From NCBI GenBank assembly GCA_963803335.1, contig CAWDME010000007.1:186001-250000 (forward strand): a stretch of 64,000 bases of DNA, in the 5' to 3' direction. Source of the stretch: DASSUW01 sp963803335 (GTDB lineage: Bacteria; Actinomycetota; Thermoleophilia; Solirubrobacterales; Solirubrobacteraceae). The position numbers and the translations under genes are program-made. Every line of letters starts with the position of its first letter. The stretch's first letter is position 1. A model generated the notes under the pieces. The model had not been told where the DNA came from, made no database searches, and was given only the letters and a program-made list of their open reading frames with translations. This document shows positions 58,994 to 64,000 of the stretch, in pieces.

Positions 58994-61900
58994 CGGCGGG
59001 CCCGATCCGCCCGCTTGGCCAGCGCCGGCATCCCGTGCCGGTCGGCGAACGCGGCGACCTCGCCGGCGACCTCGATGGCACGGTCTCGGCTCTCGCCGCG
59101 CGCCAGGACGGCCGCGAGGTCACAGCGCGCCTCGGCCTCCAGCACCGGCGACCCGAACTCCGCGTTGCGTTCCGCAGCCCGGATGAGGTGCTTCTCCGCC
59201 GCCGCGAGGTCACCGGACCTCGCGGCGAGGAGGCCGAGATGGCGCTCGACGGATCCCCACCAGGACGCCAGCCCGACCTGCACGAAGCGATCGCGGTAGG
59301 GGGCGAGCGTCGCGTACAGCAGCGCCGCGCGAGGCGTGTCCTCGAGCCCGGCGCACAGCTCGGCGAGCAGCGCAAGCGTCGCCACGCGCAGGAAGCCGTG
59401 GGGCACGGGGAAGTCGCGCTCGGCGAAGCGCTCGTAGCCGGCGCGCGCCGCGTCCGGCTCACCTGCTTCCAGCTGCGCGACAGCCAAGGCGGCGTGCCAA
59501 GTGATCGGCGCGATTGCGCCGTGAGTGAGCCCCTCGACCGCGGCGAGCAATTCCACGGTACGGCCCTGACGGCGCCGGATCGTGAACAGCTGCGCGTTGT
59601 AGGTGCTGTCGGCGGTGGGCGTGTGGGCGCGCTTGGCGAGCGCGTACGCCGTCTCGGCCAGCTGCTCGGCCACCACGACGTTGTCGCCTAGCTGCGCGAA
59701 GACGCCCTGCCAGGCCGCTGCGACATGTTGGAACATGGGTTGGTGGAGTTCGCCGGCGAGCGCCTCGAGCTCTGCGAGCCTTGCGCGCGATGCGCCGCGC
59801 TCGCCGAGCTCGCACAGGTCGAACAGCCACCAGTGGATGACCTTGGCGGCCAGCTCCGGGCGAATGTCCGTGACGGCGCTGGCCTCGCGCATCAGCTGGA
59901 GACGCTCGTCCACGTGGTCGATGTCCAAGCGCGCGATGTGGTGTCCCACGAGCGCGTACACGAGCGCCGACTGCTGCGCCCTCTCGCGGGCGCCGCCGGG
60001 CGGGCTCGCTGCGATCAGCTCACGCGCCATCGTTAGGGCGGCGCTGCTGTTGACGGCACCATGCGCGGCCTCGGCCGTGAAGTGCTGCGTCTCGCCGAGC
60101 AGAGCCAGTACGCGGGCGCGTAGGACCGACGGCTCGGGAGGGAGCAGATCGAGCGCCGCATCGAGATACTCGCGCCGCTTGGCGTCGCCGGCGTCAGCCT
60201 CCCAGGAGCGCTCGGCCAGCCCGAGCGCTGCCCGCGCGAGCTGCTTCGGCGCACGGCGCTGCAGCGCGCTGGCCGCGACCTCTCGAAAGCACTGTGGCGC
60301 CCGACGGTCGCCGGCCTGCCAGCGCACGCGGCCGAGCGCCAGGCGCACCTCGTCCCGCTGCTCCTCGTCGGTGGCCTCCACCGGCTCGAGCGCGGCGAGC
60401 GCCCGCTCGTAGAACGCCTCGGCCTCTTCGTACGCCAATGCCTCGGCCGCCTGCTGGCCCGCGCGCACGAGATGCTCGAACGCGCGCCGCGGGCCGAGCA
60501 GCGGTTCGGCGGTGGTGAAGTGCGACGCCACCTCGGCGCCGGGAACGTCGCCGTGCGCCTCGAGCGCTTCGCCCACCTCGGCATGGCGGCGGATGCGGCG
60601 ATCGCGCTGTTGTCCGTCGTAGATCGCCTCCCGCACCAGCGCGTGGCAGAACGTGTACGTGTTCGGCCTCCCCGCCACGTCCGCGATCAGCCCGGCGTCC
60701 TTGGCCTCCTCGAGTGCGTCGAGCACGGCAGCGGCGTGGGCGTCGAGCACCCGCGCCAGCGTCCGCAGCTCGAAGGTCCGGCTCGCCTGGGCGATGACGG
60801 CGGCGTAGACCATGGCGTCCACGGTCTGCGGCGCGGTCGCTCTGAGCCGGCGGAGCGTGAGCTGCTGCACACGCGCCGGGACCTTCATGTCGTCCAGCAG
60901 CTGCTCGGACGCCTCGCGGCCGTCCGCCAGCCCGCCCGACTCGGCGAGCGACCGCAGGGTCTCCTCGATGAAGAACGGATTGCCGTCGGTCTTCGCCCGC
61001 AGCGCGCGGACGAAGCCGCTGGTCGGTCGCACGCCCAACCGCGTGGCGGCCATCGCGTCCGTCGCCGTGCCGTCGAAGCCGTCCAGCTCGAGCTCGTCGA
61101 CCTTGCCCTCGTGCTCGCTCGCCAAGTCCGCCACGATGTCGCCGCTGCGCGAGGTTCCGGGGCGGAACGTCGCGAGCACCATCAGGCGCGAGTCGTCGGT
61201 GTGCCGAAGCAGGTGGCGGAGCAGCATCGAGGTCGGCGTGTCGGCCCACTGCATGTCGTCGAGCACGAGCAGCAACGGGCGCGTCGCGGCCCACCGCCAC
61301 AGCAGGCCGGACACGCCGTCGAACAGCGCGTGCCGTGGCCGCTCGTGATCGCCCGACCGGGCGATGCCGAGGCGGCCGATCTCGGGGACGAGATGCGCGA
61401 GCGCCTCGAGGTCCGACCGCAGGTCTGCGTCGGGGGTCACGTGCCAGTGCCGCACGTAGTGGCGCAGGGCCTCCACGAACGGCTGGTAGGGGACGACGGA
61501 CTCCTCGTCACAGCGCCCGTACAGCACCGTCGCCGGTTCGGGCCCGGCGCGCACGTCGTGTGCGACGCGAGCGGCCAGCCACGTCTTGCCGATGCCGGGC
61601 CGGCCGTTGACGCGGACGAACCGCCAGTGGCCGTGAACGGTCGCCGTCCAGGCATCGTGTAGGCGTTCGAGCTCCGCCGAGCGGCCGACGAACGGGCGCC
61701 GGTCGCGCGCTCTCAGCGCCTCGGGGACCGGCACCTCTCCGTCCGTCGCCGTGGCCGGCGCCGTCGGCAGGTCGTGGTGGAGCAGGCGATCGCTGAGCGT
61801 GCGCAGCTCGGCCGAGGGGACCACCCCGAGCTCCTCCTGGAGCTTGCGCCGGAGCCCGTCGTACGTCAGCAACGCCGCGGCGCGGTTCCCCTGCCGCTCC

Positions 61901-62541
61901 TGCGCCTCCATCAGCAGCGCGTAGCTCGACTCCCGGAGCGGGTCGCGGTCGATCAGCGAGCGCGCGATGCGCTCTGCGCGGACCAGGTCGGGGCCGCCGT
62001 TCGCGAGCGCGACGCGACCCTGCACCTCGGCCAGGTGGTCGCCGATGTCGCGTAGCCGACGGCGGCGCTCGTCCACCCACGGCGCGTCCAGCGCGGGCAG
62101 CAGCGCTCCCCGCTCGGCGATCTCGAGGCCCGCTTCGGCGGCGGCCGCCGCGCCGCTCATGTCGCCCGACTTCAGCGCGGCTTCAACCTGGTCGGCGGCG
62201 TCCTCGAGCAGCTCGACGTCGATCTCGGCATCGTCGTCCAGGCACACGGACAGCTGCGTGCGACCGGCGATGACGCCGTCTCCGACGCTCTTGCGCAACC
62301 GTGTCAGCAGCACATTGAGGTTCGCGCCGGGGTTCGCGGGGATCTGGTCCTCGGGCCACAGCACCTCGATCAGCTCGCCGCGGGTCACCGGCTTGCCGCG
62401 GTTGAGCACGAGGAAGGCGAACAGCGAGCGGCCCTGCAGGCCCGGGAGCTGGTCGGTCACGTCCCGGTCGCCGATCCGCACCGAGAACTCACCGCACATG
62501 TCGACGCGGGTACGAGCGGTTCGGCTCACCCCGCGGGTCAT
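58990..62541 (-). CDS. Large BTAD/SARP regulator with AAA ATPase and TPR repeats
   Basis: A ~1183-residue regulator. An OmpR-like winged helix (FSVRIGDRDVTDQLPGLQGRSLFAFLVLN, ELIEVLWPEDQIP) and BTAD domain fill ~1-250. The ATPase has the P-loop RPGIGKTWLAARV near 310 and Walker B LLLVLDDMQWAD near 430, as in LuxR-type MalT/AAA regulators. TPR-like helices run from ~640 to the end. No LuxR HTH is present at the C-terminus. It heads the DyP-P450 operon and is translationally coupled to it (ATGA), so it likely controls it. Start uncertain: ATG at 62541, 62565 or 62649. Confidence 0.88.
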   Translation of the reverse strand: MTRGVSRTARTRVDMCGEFSVRIGDRDVTDQLPGLQGRSLFAFLVLNRGKPVTRGELIEVLWPEDQIPANPGANLNVLLTRLRKSVGDGVIAGRTQLSVCLDDDAEIDVELLEDAADQVEAALKSGDMSGAAAAAEAGLEIAERGALLPALDAPWVDERRRRLRDIGDHLAEVQGRVALANGGPDLVRAERIARSLIDRDPLRESSYALLMEAQERQGNRAAALLTYDGLRRKLQEELGVVPSAELRTLSDRLLHHDLPTAPATATDGEVPVPEALRARDRRPFVGRSAELERLHDAWTATVHGHWRFVRVNGRPGIGKTWLAARVAHDVRAGPEPATVLYGRCDEESVVPYQPFVEALRHYVRHWHVTPDADLRSDLEALAHLVPEIGRLGIARSGDHERPRHALFDGVSGLLWRWAATRPLLLVLDDMQWADTPTSMLLRHLLRHTDDSRLMVLATFRPGTSRSGDIVADLASEHEGKVDELELDGFDGTATDAMAATRLGVRPTSGFVRALRAKTDGNPFFIEETLRSLAESGGLADGREASEQLLDDMKVPARVQQLTLRRLRATAPQTVDAMVYAAVIAQASRTFELRTLARVLDAHAAAVLDALEEAKDAGLIADVAGRPNTYTFCHALVREAIYDGQQRDRRIRRHAEVGEALEAHGDVPGAEVASHFTTAEPLLGPRRAFEHLVRAGQQAAEALAYEEAEAFYERALAALEPVEATDEEQRDEVRLALGRVRWQAGDRRAPQCFREVAASALQRRAPKQLARAALGLAERSWEADAGDAKRREYLDAALDLLPPEPSVLRARVLALLGETQHFTAEAAHGAVNSSAALTMARELIAASPPGGARERAQQSALVYALVGHHIARLDIDHVDERLQLMREASAVTDIRPELAAKVIHWWLFDLCELGERGASRARLAELEALAGELHQPMFQHVAAAWQGVFAQLGDNVVVAEQLAETAYALAKRAHTPTADSTYNAQLFTIRRRQGRTVELLAAVEGLTHGAIAPITWHAALAVAQLEAGEPDAARAGYERFAERDFPVPHGFLRVATLALLAELCAGLEDTPRAALLYATLAPYRDRFVQVGLASWWGSVERHLGLLAARSGDLAAAEKHLIRAAERNAEFGSPVLEAEARCDLAAVLARGESRDRAIEVAGEVAAFADRHGMPALAKRADRARR

Positions 62542-62724
62542 GACGGGCCGCGGATCCCCAGCCATCTCGCGGGCTAGCCTCTCGCTCGTGGCGGGGAAGG
62601 TCAAGTCTCCCCACTGGTCACGCTCGGCGGCTGCACAGCGCACGGGCATTCATGTCTGGGAAGAGGCGGCAGGCCGGGTCCTGATACGCACGTATTTGCG
62701 TGGGCCCGGACGCCTCCTTGGGGC

Positions 62725-63816
62725 ATGCAGGACATCAAGCTCTCAGCGGCCGTGGCCCTCGGATGGCGCGTGGCCGAGCTCTACTCGCTCGTCGACGATG
62801 CGCGCGACTGCTCGACCGACACGCTGCTGCCGGCCCACGGCAGCCTCGGCCCGGCGGATCACATGGAGCTTCAGCTCCGTGCCGCCGCCGGCGACGCCGA
62901 GCGCGCCGGCGTCACGTCGCCGCCGGCGTCCCTCATCGAGCTCGTCGCGATCGCGCGCGAAGCCGGCGAGGCCGACGACCGCCACGAGGAGTTCCGCACG
63001 CGGCTGCGCGAGTGCCACGTGGAGATCAACAAGGACCTGTGGTCGGTCAGCGAGGCGCTCGGCACGGCGTACGAGCTGGGCAACGGGCTGTCCGACACCT
63101 ACGGGCGCATCTGCCGCGCGTACCGCGATCCCCACGCCGACCGGGTGCGAGCCTGGAAGGACGTCTTCGACGACGGCCGGATCGACCGGCTGAAGAAGCT
63201 GCTCGACGACCTGCAGTCCCGCCTGGACCCGACGGCTGTGACGGTCGTGCGTGAGCAGCTCGACACGTGGAGCCGCGAGGTCGCGACGCGTCTCGCGGCC
63301 GGTGACGTCCCGGCGATCGCGCGCGTGCGCAAGGGCTTGCGCCGCCAGACCGTGATCTGGCGCCAGCTGGTCGCCGGTGACAAGCAGCCGGAGGCGTATC
63401 TGGGCGCCGAGGAGCGCGCCCATGTGCGGGAGACCCTGCGGGCGCTCGCCTGGCGGCGGTATCGCATGTGGATTCCGCCGCTCGTGATGCTGCTATCCGC
63501 GCTCGTGTTCGTGCTGCCGAAGGCCGCGATCTGGTACGAGGAGAGCCTCGTCAAGTCAGGGCTCTCGGCAGTTGTCCTGGCGGCGATCGGCGCGCTCGGC
63601 ATCAGCCGGGCCTCGCTCGTTCTGACCGTCCGGTCCCGCATGCACGACTGGGCCGAGCTCCTGTGGCACCGCGCCGTCGTGAACGAGGTCGCGCAGGCCA
63701 CGCTCACGGTCGACCAGGTCTTCTCACAGAAGCCCGGGCGCGAGGGGACGCGGATCGTGGCGGCGACGGCGCGCGCGGCCGTCCGGCTGCGAGCGTCCGT
63801 CAGCCCGGCGACGTGA
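62725..63816 (+). CDS. Membrane protein of unknown function with large N-terminal helical domain
   Basis: A 363-residue protein. Residues ~1-240 are charged and helical (LGWRVAELYSLVDDARDCSTDTLLP at the start, IDRLKKLLDDLQSRLD in the middle) and look cytoplasmic. Two membrane helices follow (~249-266, PPLVMLLSALVFVLP; ~280-297, SAVVLAAIGALGIS), then a C-terminal tail (DWAELLWHRAVVNEVAQATLTVDQVF). No family or catalytic motif was recognised. It diverges from the SARP regulator and may be part of the same system as sensor or effector. No clear -10 box was seen. Confidence 0.75.
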   Translation: MQDIKLSAAVALGWRVAELYSLVDDARDCSTDTLLPAHGSLGPADHMELQLRAAAGDAERAGVTSPPASLIELVAIAREAGEADDRHEEFRTRLRECHVEINKDLWSVSEALGTAYELGNGLSDTYGRICRAYRDPHADRVRAWKDVFDDGRIDRLKKLLDDLQSRLDPTAVTVVREQLDTWSREVATRLAAGDVPAIARVRKGLRRQTVIWRQLVAGDKQPEAYLGAEERAHVRETLRALAWRRYRMWIPPLVMLLSALVFVLPKAAIWYEESLVKSGLSAVVLAAIGALGISRASLVLTVRSRMHDWAELLWHRAVVNEVAQATLTVDQVFSQKPGREGTRIVAATARAAVRLRASVSPAT

Positions 63817-63861
63817 CCGCGGATGTATCAGCGCCGCCCGTCGCTCGCTCTTCATCGCACG

Positions 63862-63996
63862 ATGCTCCCCCTGATCCCCACCGAGCTCCCCCGGCTCACC
63901 ACTCACTACGCCCGCCGGCACCGCTGGCGCCGGCGGGCGCGACGCCTCGTGCTCGGCCTGCCCCGCCCGCGTGAAGCGCGAGCCGTCGGCGCGTAG
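63862..63996 (+). CDS. Possible 44-residue arginine-rich peptide
   Basis: ATG at 63862 to TAG at 63994-63996, including RRHRWRRRARRLVLGLP. It has no ribosome-binding site and no relatives were recognised. The arginine content may simply reflect GC-rich sequence. The rest of 63817-64000 holds nothing recognised. Confidence 0.2.
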   Translation: MLPLIPTELPRLTTHYARRHRWRRRARRLVLGLPRPREARAVGA

Positions 63997-64000
63997 CCGT

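Overview
This is a 64 kb stretch of a very GC-rich chromosome that looks like an actinobacterium of the Thermoleophilia / Solirubrobacterales type. The assignment is an inference from several things: strong GC bias with long antisense shadow frames, frequent GTG starts, dense gene packing with 4-bp ATGA/GTGA overlaps, a -10 element placed 6-10 nt before many start codons (leaderless mRNAs), paired ECF sigma factors, two AfsR/SARP-type regulators, and a long Bacillus-like SRP RNA beside dnaX-ybaB-recR. No phage, insertion sequence, CRISPR array, rRNA or replication origin was seen. One tRNA-Val is cut by the left edge.

Region 1 (1-19600) is a Wzx/Wzy-type exopolysaccharide locus. It holds a sugar nucleotidyltransferase, two tandem DegT-family aminotransferases, a polysaccharide deacetylase, a sulfotransferase, a methyltransferase, a flippase, three glycosyltransferases, two O-antigen-ligase/polymerase-like proteins, a Wzz/tyrosine-autokinase fusion, a secreted glycosidase-like protein, a hexapeptide acetyltransferase, a CpsB-type PHP phosphatase (apparently with a CTG start) and the priming phosphoglycosyltransferase. 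Together they could build, decorate (amino, acetyl, methyl, sulfate), export, polymerise and regulate one surface polymer.

Region 2 (19600-27800) carries an LPFTG-tailed membrane protein divergent from an ECF sigma factor, then the large SRP RNA, dnaX, ybaB and recR, a frameshifted sulfite-oxidase-like Tat protein, and the lysC-asd pair closed by a clear terminator. Region 3 (27800-32400) has a secreted cyclase-family protein and a succinate dehydrogenase made of SdhA, SdhB and a CCG-domain subunit, with no ordinary membrane anchors beside it. Region 4 (32400-49950) is mixed housekeeping and regulation: a receiver protein with an AfsR-like regulator, a frameshifted acyl-CoA ligase, an amidohydrolase, a site-2 protease, malate dehydrogenase, a small lipid/redox operon, an EAL protein, an HTH protein, and hsp20-lon.

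Region 5 (49950-64000) has a DrrAB-type ABC exporter, a secreted GH30 glycosidase, the wreck of a secreted propeller-type gene next to an ECF sigma gene, and a tightly coupled four-gene operon: a giant BTAD/AAA/TPR regulator, an internally duplicated protein of unknown function, a DyP-type peroxidase and a cytochrome P450. A two-helix membrane protein of unknown function diverges from it. That operon is the best candidate for an undescribed system here. Other notable items are a two-copy structured intergenic repeat with apparent covariation, a 26-nt intergenic repeat, the recurrent leaderless-promoter pattern, and two genes broken by single-base frameshifts.
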